A stretch of 64,000 bases of DNA from Falciphora oryzae (Eukaryota > Ascomycota > Sordariomycetes > Magnaporthales > Magnaporthaceae): positions 92,371-156,370 of the forward strand of contig JNVV01000005.1 of assembly GCA_000733355.1 (NCBI GenBank). Reading direction: 5' to 3'. Made by a program: the position numbers and the translations under genes. The notes below the pieces were generated by a model. The model ran no database searches. It was given only the letters and a program-made list of their open reading frames with translations, and had not been told where the DNA came from. Below are positions 33,540-44,591 of this stretch, in pieces (position 1 is the first letter of the stretch; each line of letters opens with the position of its first letter).

Positions 33540-36384
33540 ATGCAGTTACGCCGTCGTGTTGCCTCTGCCGCGGCTGCGGCTGCGCTTCGTGAGTCCCCTC
33601 CTTCGGCCTCGCTCCTCCTTGCTGCTTGGTGAAATAAATCCAGCTGACGAAGCCGCGAGATAGTCGCGCAGCCGTGCCTGGCTCAGGCACCCACGTTTGT
33701 GACGCACGAGTCCGGCGTGAGGTTCGGCACCTGGTCTGCCCAGCAGTCACCAAATCAAGCCGCATTCACGTTTGGCATGGCCCTCCCGGAGAATGCTCTG
33801 ACCACAGACGCGACCGAGTACATTGGTCTGCTAGTATGTGTGCTGGAGATCCAGATTTGCCGACTTGATAAAGGCCACAACTGATCAACCAACCGTGATC
33901 CTCAGAGATGCGCCATCACCAGCGCCACCCAGACTGGGTGGTGCGGCCTGTCCCACGGCCAGTCTGGGCAGATGGTCGGGGCCCTGCTGTTGGTGGCTTG
34001 GCCGCACGAGGGTCGGGTCCTGACCTCGTTCCGCTACGCCAAGGGATACACCTTACCCGACGTCTACACCGGAAGCGCCAAGTTGACCCAGATATCGTCC
34101 AAGGTCACCGACACCTACTTCGAGGTTGCATACAGGTGCACTGACTGCCTGGCCTGGAACGAGGGTGGTGACACTGGAAAGGCATCGACAAGTGACGGCT
34201 TCCTGGTCCTTGGCCGCGCTTCGGGCAGCCAGACGCCTGGCAACGCCGCCTGTCCAAGCCAGATCACATTTGGCTTCCACAACACTGGCTTCGGCCAGTA
34301 TGGTGCCTCGCTGGAAGGCGTCGCCAACCCGTCGTATAGCTCTTGGGCTGCGCTAGCCACAAAGACAGTGGCTGGAAACTGTGGCGGGACCACCACTTCG
34401 ATGTGAGCATTATATGCCCTCCCCCGTTTCCCATGAAGCGCTTGGGGCCGTGTGTGGACGGGAAGCCAGAGAACTGACCAAAAAACTGATGCCACTGACA
34501 GTCCAACCACCACCTCTGGCACGACCACATCAACCTCTACTGCCACGAGCACCACAACGGTTCCTATCGCCTCCTACAAGCCAGCCCCGACCGAGACGTT
34601 CGATTACGTCGTCGTCGGTGGCGGTGCCGGCGGCATCACTGTTGCCGACAAGCTCAGTGAGGCCGGGCATAGCGTGCTGCTTGTCGAAAAGGGACCACCG
34701 TCTTCGGGGCACTGGGGCGGCACGATGGGTCCTGAGTGGTTGAAGGGCACCGGGCTGACACGCTTCGATGTTCCTGGCCTTTGTAACCAAATCTGGGTCG
34801 ACTCGGTTGGTGTTGCTTGCACGGACATGGACCAGATGGCAGGCTGTGTTCTTGGTGGCGGCGTTGCCGTTAATGCTGGCCTTTGGTGGAAGGTTCGTAA
34901 TCCCATCAGCCCCTGAGAACCACAAAATGCTGACATATCCGCTTGCAGTCCAACCCTCTCGACTGGGACGTTAACTTCCCGGCGGGCTGGAAGTCGATCG
35001 ATATGCGCTTGGCCGAGGACCGTGTTTTTTCACGCATCCCTGGCACGATAACGCCGTCGACGGACGGCAAGCTGTACCTGGACCAGGGCTTCGACGTGCT
35101 CGCGAGCGGGTTCAAAAAGTCTGGGTGGGAGCGTATAGAAAACCCCAACTTGTTGCCGCACCGCAAGAACCACACGTATGGCCACACAGTCTTCATGTTC
35201 TCAGGCGGCGAGCGCGGCGGGCCGTTGGCGACATACCTGCGCACGGCCAGCCAGCGCAAGGGCTTCCGGCTGATCACGGATACGGCGGTGAGGCGGGTGG
35301 TGCGCAAGGGCGGACGCGTGTCGGCCGTCGAGATCGAGGGCAATCCGGCGACGGGCACTGGCTACGAGGGCGTGGTGAAGCTGAGCGACAAGGGCTCCGT
35401 GATTCTGTCGGCGGGCGTTTTCGGGACGGCCAAGGTCTTGTTCCGCAGCGGCATTGGGCCGGCGGATGCTCTCGCGACAGTCAAGGGCTCGGCGACGGAT
35501 GGCGACTCCATGGTTGACGAGAAGGAGTGGATCGATCTGCCCGTGGGGTACAACCTGGTGGACCATGTCAACACCGACGCCATCGTGGATCACCCGTCCG
35601 TGGTCTTCTACGACTTCTACGAGGCGTGGACCGCGCCCAACGCGACCGACGAGGAGCGGTACCTGCGCAACCGAACAGGCATCCTGGCGCAGGCTGCGCC
35701 CAACATCGGCCCTATGTTCTGGGAGGAGGTCCGGGGCGCGGATGGGGTGGTGCGGCAGCTGCAGTGGACGGCGCGGGTCGAGGGCACGACCAACACGTCC
35801 ATGACACTGAGCATGTACCTGGGCCGCGGCTCGACGTCGCGCGGGCGCATGTCCATCACGCCGCAGCTCAACACGCGCGTCGTGACGCCGCCGTACCTGC
35901 GCGACGAGCATGACAAGGCCGCCGTCGTCAAGGCCATGGACAGCATCCGCAAGACACTCGGCGTCGTCCCGGACCTGATTTGGCACGTGCCCCTGGACAA
36001 CCAAACGAGCCAGGAATACGTCGACTCGCTGCTGACCACGCCGGCGCAGCGCCGCGCCAACCACTGGATGGGTGGGTTCCGTCGATGGCTTCGCTCTTGG
36101 ACTTCTCTTTTGTGTGTCATCTAAGCTAACCAGGGCCGCCAACCGATACAGGCACCGCCAAGCTGGGCACCGACGACGGCCGCAAGGGTGGATCAGCGGT
36201 GGTGGACCTCGACACCAAGGTCTATGGCACCGACAACCTCTTCGTCGTCGACGCGTCCATCTTCCCTGGTATGGTGACGGGCAACCCGTCTGCCATGATC
36301 GTCACCGCGGCCGAGCATGCCGCCAGCAGGATCCTAAGGCTCCATGGCAAGAAGAGATGCGTCGAAAAGCGCTTCACGTCCTGA
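33540..36384 (+). CDS. cdh: Cellobiose dehydrogenase (AA8 cytochrome + AA3_1 GMC)
   Basis: Predicted 820-aa secreted flavocytochrome. Six exons: 33540-33588, 33664-33833, 33906-34402, 34502-34892, 34949-36071 and 36152-36384, all in phase. The signal peptide ends near CLAQ/APTF (24). The AA8 cytochrome domain (about 25-230) has the heme ligands Met96 (GQSGQM) and His198 (FGFHNTG), aligned by eye to the known Met65/His163 pair of the basidiomycete enzyme. A Thr/Ser/Pro linker (about 240-270) leads to the GMC flavin domain: VVVGGGAGG FAD motif (about 275-283) and the active-site His in NHWMG near the C-terminal end. No CBM1 follows, so it is a CBM-less ascomycete form. It oxidises cellobiose and cello-oligosaccharides and passes electrons through the heme to LPMOs; the adjacent AA9 gene fits this directly. 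Confidence 0.96.
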
Positions 36385-36871
36385 GCATGGGCGAACAGTG
36401 GGGGCTGGGGGCATCGGCGTGTCCTGGCCGGCCGTCGCGATTGAGAAGCAACAGTAGCGATCCGTCAAACGAAAAGTGTGGAGGTTGTTTTTGAGCTTTC
36501 AAACGTAAATATTGGCTCAGGATGCAATGTGTTCGTGTCGTACAATAGCAAAAAGAAAAATAAGCAACAAAACAACAAACCCCGCTGGTGACTGCGGTAT
36601 GGGCTAAAGAATTGATGTTACCGAAGTTGAATCGAGTGCCTGGGAGATGGGGCGAGAGACAGTGAAGATACCGTGGTGATCCCTAAACGCTCACTGTGCT
36701 GCCGCCCGAATTACCGTCATGTGACACCGCGAGCAGTTCGTGTTCAGCCGCACGCCCTGAAACGGCTAATACGTCATGGCACACACGCACTCCCACGCAA
36801 CGGGCGACCACTTCCCAAGTCGATCCAGAGCACTTGGATAGTGAAGAGCCAGAGCGAAGACTTCAAAAAAG
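36385..36871. other. Intergenic, CDH to SRAP gene
   Basis: Same-strand spacing region with the CDH 3' UTR (A-rich near 36547-36580) and the SRAP promoter. No coding signal. Confidence 0.5.
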
Positions 36872-37099
36872 ATGTGCGGAAGATACGCAATGGCTTTGGT
36901 GAGTACCAGGTGGCCCCTATCTTGACCACCCCTTCCCCCTTTACTGATGGTATCTATCCAACCGCACAGCGGCCCTCCCAGATCAGGCAGATGTTGCAGG
37001 ACGACGACATGCCGGTCTGGGATGCCCCAAATGACCCAGATGATGGAGGCGACGACGAAGAAGGTGGCGGTGATGGAGGTGGTGGTGAAGAGACCCCCT

Positions 37100-37133
<34 letters not shown>

Positions 37134-38397
37134 GCCACGCCAATCCTATAATTTCACCCCGGGATATAACGGCATCGTTTACAGGGCCGACGTGCCCGAT
37201 TTCGGCGCCGGTCCTCACCGCGGGCACGGCGAAGGCGGGGACAAGCCTGCTGCCTCGCCGCAGGGCAAAGCACGCAGGGGCTCTAAAGGGGGCGGCGGCA
37301 CCAGTGGCGACGAGGTTCACTATAAGCTTCAGGCCATGAAGTGGGGCCTCGTCCCCTTCTGGACCAAGCGCAACCCCGACTACGCGGCTGTCCTGAAGAC
37401 CATCAACTGTCGGGACGACTCGCTGGCTGCTGGTGGCGGCATGTGGTGCGTTACGCTACTCTCTCACTTTTGCTACCCGGGCTGGGGGTTCAAAGCGGGG
37501 TTGATTAACTTACTAGTGTCACTGATGCTCGAAAATAATACCAGGAGCACCATGAAAGCACGAAAGCGGTGTATAGTCCTCGCCCAGGGCTTCTATGAGT
37601 GGCTCAAGGTCGGCAAGGAGAAGATGCCGTACTATACCAGGAGAAAAGACGGCAAATTGCTGTGCATGGCCGGGCTGTGGGACTGCGTGCAGTACGAGGG
37701 TGAATACAATACTCCGCGGAGCCTCTTTTGAGCCTGGGCTTGAACTTTCAGATTGACATATCCCCTTCCCCCAACAGGCGACGAGCACAAGACATACACT
37801 TACACCATCATCACGACCGACTCCAACAAGCAGCTCAAGTTCCTCCACGACCGCATGCCCGTAGTGCTCGAGGCGGGCTCCGAGGGGCTGCGCACGTGGC
37901 TCGACCCTTCCCGCTTCGAGTGGTCCAGCGAGCTCCAGTCCCTGCTGAGGCCCTTCGACGGCGAGCTCGAGGTTTACGCCGTGAGCAAAGACGTCAACAA
38001 GGCCGGCGGCAGCTCCCCGTCCTTCATCATCCCCGTCGCGAGCAAGGAGAACAAGTCAAACATTGCGAATTTCTTTGCTTCTGCGTCCTCCCCTACCAAG
38101 GAGAAGAGGCAGCTGCAGCAGGGCGGTGGTGCGTCGGCTCCGGGGCTTCTAACCGAACAGCCGAGGCTCTCGGAGACGGCTACAGAAGACAAGTCTGCCA
38201 AACCGTCAGGTCCCAAACGCCCGGCTAAGCTGGGCCCCATCAACAGTGATGAGCAGCCACCGTCGAAGAAGCAAGCTACTCCGGCGTCAGGCCGGACGAT
38301 CAGTGCGACCAAGAATCCCGTCAAGAGCCCGAGCAAATCCAAGCCGAAAGCATCCGCTGGGACGCAGAAAATCACGAAATTCTTTGCCGCAAAATAG
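36872..38397 (+). CDS. SRAP/HMCES abasic-site shield protein with PIP box
   Basis: Predicted 425-aa protein. Exons are 36872-36898, 36970-37445, 37545-37699 and 37778-38397, all in phase. SRAP (YedK/HMCES) proteins form a covalent link between Cys2 and abasic sites in single-stranded DNA at replication forks. Seen here: Cys2 in MCGRYAMA (only if the nine-codon first exon is used), Asn155 in INCRDDS, Glu186 in GFYEW and His243 in LHDRMP, so the reactive set is complete. Two inserts break the domain: an acidic then poly-Q segment (about 28-65) and a Gly/Lys-rich one (about 85-115). The C-terminal tail is disordered and basic and ends with QKITKFF (416-422), a textbook PCNA-interacting PIP box. 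A weaker PIP-like NIANFF lies at 314-319. Confidence 0.93.
37100..37133 (+). repeat. CAG/CAA tract coding for poly-Q in the SRAP gene
   Basis: Mostly pure CAG then CAA run giving eleven glutamines inside the SRAP domain. Confidence 0.9.
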
Positions 38398-38758
38398 GAC
38401 ATGGTACGGGCGGAGAGCCTTCCAGACGCGATGTGTAGGATAGGTGCCCAGATTGCGGCACACATTGTATTATTGTGAATGAAACGTACGAGACACCATC
38501 ACAGAACACGATCTGGAAGCGAAAAGCTCAGGTCGATGACTATCACCTTAGTGAACGAACGTATAGGCATTATTTGCGCTGATAATAGCGCTTGAATCAT
38601 CAAGTTTACATGCACGCATCGATGTGTTTCTCGTAATAAAGTTTGTATGAACAGAAAGGCCCAAACTCAAGTCTATCTTGCCTTCTAGTCGAAGCCCTCA
38701 CCTCCCCCACATCCTCAATAAGCAGGTTGCAATAGGCGATGCTGGTCCTACTCCTGGA
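38398..38758. other. Intergenic, convergent 3' ends
   Basis: Between the SRAP and RPC1 stop codons. Has an AATAAA at 38635-38640. No coding signal. Confidence 0.5.
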
Positions 38759-41700
38759 TCAGCGTCTCGTCTTGCGCCCTGTGACGCTCTCGTTCCACGC
38801 ATCCTCGAATGGGGTGGGGCGAGGGCGGCAGTCATCAGGTCTTAGGTTGAGAGCGCGCACGATCTGGCAGGCGCCTGTACCGACGGACATGGTCTGGCCC
38901 ATGATGATGCACTCGCTGACGCCCTCAATGCGGTCCGTCTTCATGCCAGCGGCCGCGGCGAAAAGGTGATCGGGCGTCTTCTCGAACGACGCCAGCTGTA
39001 GGACGCTGTCGCGCATCTTGGAAAGCCCGAATCGCGTGATGCCCAGCACGTCGCCCTTGTACGTCATGACATCGGCGAGCAGTTGCATGTGGCGCGGGTC
39101 GATGCCCATGTCTCCCATGACGGCCGCGATCTCAGTCGCGATGGTGGCCCGCGCCGCCTCGATGCCCAGAACATCGCGGTTCTCCATGACGTTGTTCGAC
39201 TTGGTCTTGGTGCCAATGACGCCCTCGGTCGTCATGCAGGCGCGTAGGCCGTAGCCTTCTACCAGCACCGTGTGCTCGCTTTTCTCCGATGTTTGGATGA
39301 TGGCTCGGGACGCCTCTGGGTACCCAGAGATAGGAACCGTCGGGAGCATCCGACGGAGGTGGTTAACCCGGAGCAGCAGGTCCGGGTTCTCCTCCATGGC
39401 GGCGCTGCGGCTCCTCGCCGCCCTCTTGGCAGCCGCGACATCAGCCCAGGTATTTCTCACAACAATCTCAATGCTGTTGTTGCTGAGCCTGAGATCGTCA
39501 GGCTCAAGCTTGAGCTTCTTGTGTTTGCAGATCGCCTCGGCTATGTCCGGCATCCCAATGCCAAGGTGCATGTCTTGCAACACACCTATGTCAAACTGGA
39601 GCACTACAGAGCCGGCATCGGCCTTCCATTCATCCTCAATGTACCGGAGGACGTCGGAAATGTATGTCTTTTCGATCCTGCCCTTGACAACACGGGCGGC
39701 TTCAATCTGCTTGTTGTTCATCAACGGGCAGGTGATGACTGGAGTGCTGATCAGCTTGGACGCGTTGATGATCTCCTTGATACGAGGCACACCTTGTGTG
39801 ATACTCATACCGGCGACACCGGCGAAATGGAAAGTCTTCAGGGTCATCTGCGTACCGGGCTCACCGATGGACTGCGCGCCAACAGCACCCACAGCATGAC
39901 CCGGCTCGACCTTTGCCCTCTCGTGCTTCTCCTGGCAGAGGTTGAGAAACTTGAGGAGGGTGTTCTGCGACACCTTAGCAACCCGGTTGACCTGTGCGAC
40001 TCTTGCTGGATCCGCGATAGAGTCGTCTGCACCTCTGTCATCGCTACCTCCAGGAGACAAGCCTATCTGCCTTCGGATCTTCTCGAGCCTGTCTGCACGA
40101 CCCTGTACGTAGCCATACACACTCTTCCAGAAGTTCCGCGCACTCTCGTGCTCGTCGATGCTGCGGTCCCTCTGGTCATCGTAGGGTAATGGACTCTTGT
40201 TGACAAGGTCATACCGAGCGTACCGCTGCCGCTGTGTCTCGATTACTTGGTCGCAAAACTGCAAGATCTCCCAGGGAAGAAGTGACCTCTCAGCGTTGTC
40301 CCAGGTCAGGGCTTCTGCGTGGGTCCATGTCCGGTCGAAATGGACAGGCACTGCAGTTCCCTCCATGTCGACAGGGTCCAGCTTGTCGGCGCCGAACTGG
40401 AACTGGACGATACCTCCGCCCGAAGTGCGGACGGTGTCATCGTACTGTGTCGAGAGATCCTCGAGCGACTTCATCAAACGCCGCGACATGTATCCTGTCT
40501 CGGCTGTCTTGACAGCTGTATCGACAAGACCTTCACGTCCCGAAATGGCGTGGAACAGGAACTCGGTGGGAAGCAGACCAGAATAGAAGCTGTTGGCCAC
40601 GAAGCCCTTGGAGGGGGGTTGGCGAGAGTTCTTGTGGAAGTGCGGCAAACTTCGGTCCTGGAAACCATCTGGGACACGCTGGCCTCCGATAATCTGCTGT
40701 CCGACGGCAGCAACCATCTGGGCAACATTGATTTCGGAACCTTTGGACCCAGACTTGGCCATGACCAGAGGAGCGTTGTTACGGCTCAGCGTCTCAACAC
40801 ACTTGGCACCGGCCTGCTGACGCACTCGACTCAGAATACCCGAGATGGAGTTCTCCAGCGTTTGCTCAAGATCACAGCCAGCAGCTTTCTGGAGCTTTCC
40901 AGCCTTGAACGTGTCGATCAGGTCGTCACACTTGCGGTCCGCATCTCTCACGAGCTTGTCCTTTTCCACGCGAAGCTCCATCGTCGGGAAGACGTCACCG
41001 ACACCGATGGAAAAGCCGCGATTTCCCAGCGTCCGGGCGCATAGTTTCGCCAGGCGGTTCATGGCAGTAACTGCATAATCAGGCCCGAAGTCCCGAAGAA
41101 TAACATAGAAGATGGAGTCTTTCTTGCCGCCTCCGACGATTGACTTATCCATCACACCGCACATGATCTCGGAGTTGCGGATAATGAGCCAGCCATCGTT
41201 GGGGCACAGGTCGGGTGCCTCGCCGGGTCGGACCTTGTACTCACGGCACTTCGCGTCCAGGTTCACTTTTACCGGCGACTTTTTGTTAGGTCTCATGAGG
41301 ACGTTGAAGATTTGTTTGCCAGTCCAGAGCGCGCACGGCTTGAGGATGGCCGGGGGAGGGAGCTCAAGGTGCTCCTTTCCATCGACCATCATGTGCTGGC
41401 AGAGGTATGTGAAAACCTTGCGGCTGAAGAAGTTGTCTTTGCTACTGAGGAGATAAGCTGCCGTGATGAAGTCCTGGGTAGCAGCAATGATGGGCTCGCC
41501 GTTTTTGGGTGTAGCCAGGTTGTGCTTGACACCCATGAGATTGATGGCCTCGGCGCGGGCTTCCTCCGTCTGAGGTACATGGAGATTCATCTCGTCGCCA
41601 TCAAAGTCGGCGTTGTATGGCGTGCAGGCACACTCGTTGAGGCGGAAAGTCCTCCACGGGCGGACCTTGACTAAGTGGCTCATGATACTGAGTTTGTGGA

Positions 41701-43389
41701 GAGACGGCTGCCGGTTGAAGAGCACGATGTCGCCGTCCTCGATATGCCGTTCGACAACATCCCCGAACCTGAGGTTATTAGCCACGTCGTCCCGGTTGCC
41801 AAACTTGAGGTTCATCTTGTAGTCGCCGTCTCCGTCCTGTTTGATGACAGCCTGTGCTCCAGGCCAGGTTACTGGGCCATTGCGGACACACTGCTGAAGC
41901 TTGGCCAGGTTCTGGTACTGGACGCGCTCGGGGTATGTCAGGTTCTTGGCCACCAGGATAGGGATAGCGACCTGGTCAATCCCGAGGTTGGGGTCGGGGG
42001 AGATGACGGTCCGGCCCGAGAAGTCTACTCGCTTGCCCGACAGGTTGCCACGGAAGCGGCCTTGTTTACCCTTCAGGCGTTGGCAGAAACCACGAGTCAT
42101 CTTGCCGAATCCGGGCTGCCCGAGTCCGGGGACCTCGCTATTGACATACATGGCTATCTGCAGCTGCAGGAACTCCCACTGCTCCATGATGGTCTGTATC
42201 GGGTGGCCCTTACTGAGGGCGCCACGGATGAGACCTGCTATGTGGACGATCTCGGCCAGCTTGGTCGTAATATCGTCTTCATTGCTGGCATTGTCTTGGG
42301 CAACCGAAGGGCGGATGCAGATGGGCGGAGCGGGCAGGTACTGCCAGAGGAACATCTCGGGTCTGCCTTCAGACGGATCCAGCCCAAGTAGTTCGCAATC
42401 GGTAGGGCTAATCATCTTGAAGAGCGTGAGGACTTTGAGGGGGTTTAGGTCCTCCATGGCCTTCCTAAGGTGCTTGTCCAGCTCCGGGACGGCCTTCTTA
42501 GCGTAGAGGAAAGAATTGTCGAAGACGGTCTTGCTCTCGGGCGGGACCTTCTTAGCCGAGTTTGACTTGTTGAAGGCGACAAACTTGTCATGCGCCAGCT
42601 TCAAGACGCCAATCTTCCTGATAGTACCGTTGACTGAGTCGCAGTAAGGACATATCTTGACCTTCCGGCATTGCTCGTTGATCTTCTTGCAAATACCTGT
42701 GCGGCGGAGGTTGTCGATTCCAGGACGCCTCAGCTCGGTCAGGAACTTTCGGCGTTCAGGTTCGGTAAGGAGCACACGCGCACAGTCCTATGTAGACTAA
42801 CAGTGAGTAGAGTGCCTCTACGTGACTACAGGGCTAGAGGCTAGATAGAAGATATGTGGCCAACACACCTTGCAGATGTTCTGCAGAATCGTCTGTACGA
42901 AGCGGAGGTACCCGATGTGGAAGGCTGGCAGAGGCAACCGCACATGGCCGAAGTGACCGCTGCAGTTCTGTAGGGGCTGGGCGCATGTTTGGCATTCGGC
43001 CGTTTTGCTCGACGTGCCCTATCGTAACAGTCTGGTCAGCCCAGGCCAGCTCGCGGACAAAGCAAAAAAAAAAAAAAAAGGACAGTTGATGGCCTACCAA
43101 ACGGTGGTCGAGGGGTCCATGGCGCGAGGGCGTCCGATTGTTCTCGATGTCGTAGAGCTGTTTTTCGGAAATCTCAAGAACACCCTGATTCACTATATCT
43201 TGGTTCGACCTGCGCAGCAATTCCCGACTGTTAGCCCGGCCGTGTCCCCCCCGTCGTCTACCAACCGTCTCCCGAGTCGCCGAGGTTGACGCACTGGATT
43301 CCGAATTTGAGCTCTTTGAAGCGCATTGGCAGCTGATCGACGAACTGCTCCTTCACCGGCAGCGCCGGCGCAGTCTCCTCGATGGCCAT
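38759..43389 (-). CDS. RPO31: RNA polymerase III largest subunit RPC1 (RPC160)
   Basis: Predicted 1461 aa, almost exactly the length of the yeast RPC160. Exons (minus): 43295-43389, 43098-43209, 42869-43018 and 38759-42787, all in phase. It forms the catalytic clamp of Pol III, which transcribes tRNAs and 5S rRNA in the nucleus. Seen: N-terminal zinc-binding pair CQTC..CSGHFGH; a second Cys pair near CPYCDSVNG; GFCQRLKGKQGRFRGNLSGKRVDFSGRTVISPDPN; metal-binding NADFDGDEMNLHVPQ (about 511-525); bridge-helix and trigger-loop blocks with VGAVGAQSIGEPGTQMTLKTFHFAGV. There is no CTD heptad repeat, so it is not Pol II. The N-terminal sequence (KFGIQSNQDIVNQGVLEIS, GTSSKTAECQTC) follows Pol III, not Pol I. 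Intron 3 (minus order: 42788-42868) and intron 2 are short; intron 2 has a 16-nt poly-T. Confidence 0.97.
43064..43079. repeat. A16 tract in an RPC1 intron
   Basis: Reads as poly-T on the sense strand inside the intron between RPC1 exons 2 and 3. Confidence 0.9.
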
Positions 43390-44591
43390 GATGGCGACAG
43401 TCTACTAGCACGGTAGCCTCGAAGAAATCGCAGTTGTCGCAAGTTTGTTGGGCCGAGGCCCAGAGGGGAGTCGTTCGTGATGGAGGTTACGACGGGATGC
43501 AGTTGGTGGGTGCTATCAATGGCAGCCTATTTCGTCCTCCTTGGTCATAGGTTGGATTGTCGTCGCAAATCCATCGTCATCGGAAAGCAGAGGCGGAAAA
43601 CAACATAACGCGACTTGACGGCTTGATCAATTGGTGATCGACTGCGACGACGCGACGCAACTTTTTTTTCTCCTCGCGCAGGCTAAGGCAGACAGGCGGA
43701 GGGAGCTCGCGGAGTCATTCGGACCCCACCACTGCACCGAGCTGATCATCAAGCACCAGCCTGCAGCGTGCGGGGAACGCTGCACGGTATCAAGCTAGCC
43801 TCTCCCAGCACAAGCACAGTAGATGTGGAGCATGAGGCGACTTGCACAAGCACCAGACGGGTACCTCAACTGTGCGGACGTCAATCACAGTTATGCGCCC
43901 CCACTAAAGTCGCGCCCAACCTCCTGAGCCCATGCACGCACGGGGATCAAAGCGTGGCGGGGCAGCTGACGCTGATGGCGGCCACATGGGGCGGGAGTTA
44001 ACGGGAGCCGCCCTACGATGATTTGCATGTGCCACCGACATCTTCTCAAGCGCTCGTCGCAACCAACCATTTCGTCACCTGGATTCCGTCTCTTATGTTG
44101 ACCGCATGCATGGGTATTCCCGTAGCGACAACCCAAGCCGGCGAGCTAGCCTCTGAGCTGAGATCCCTGTTTGTTGACAATTGACCTGAAGCAACCAAGA
44201 ACAGGCGCCTTGCCTCTTGCTTGTCATACACCTAGCTCGATCCACCTCGATCCCTCCACATCCTCTCACATACCCAAATTACACTCGTCGCAAGGAGGTC
44301 CCTGAACCAGCCCAAACGTTGCTTGCCGCCAGCGAACCTCTGCCAACTTGGAAGCAGATAGGTGCGAACTTGTGAATCAAGAGGACGCTCAGGGCTCTGA
44401 GCAACACCAATAGCCGCCCTTTTCGAATATTACCTCAGCTAGTCGTGGCAGCCTTGAATACTTTCCTTAGACCGCTCCCTCGACCGACCGTCTCTGCCAG
44501 ACTCTCAACATATCGCCCTATACGATCTTTACCCCGTCCGGCCCGCTCTATTGGAAAGCTTGCCGGATGGCAAGCTGGGAGTAGCGGCGTT
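43390..44591. other. Divergent intergenic region, RPC1 / DDHD phospholipase
   Basis: No separate gene. It should hold both promoters. The DDHD frame is open upstream to about 44376 but without an ATG before 44592. Confidence 0.5.

Noticed and set aside
39272..40189. 305-codon plus-strand ORF antisense to RPC1
   Set aside because: Mirror of a highly conserved coding exon; no independent motif.
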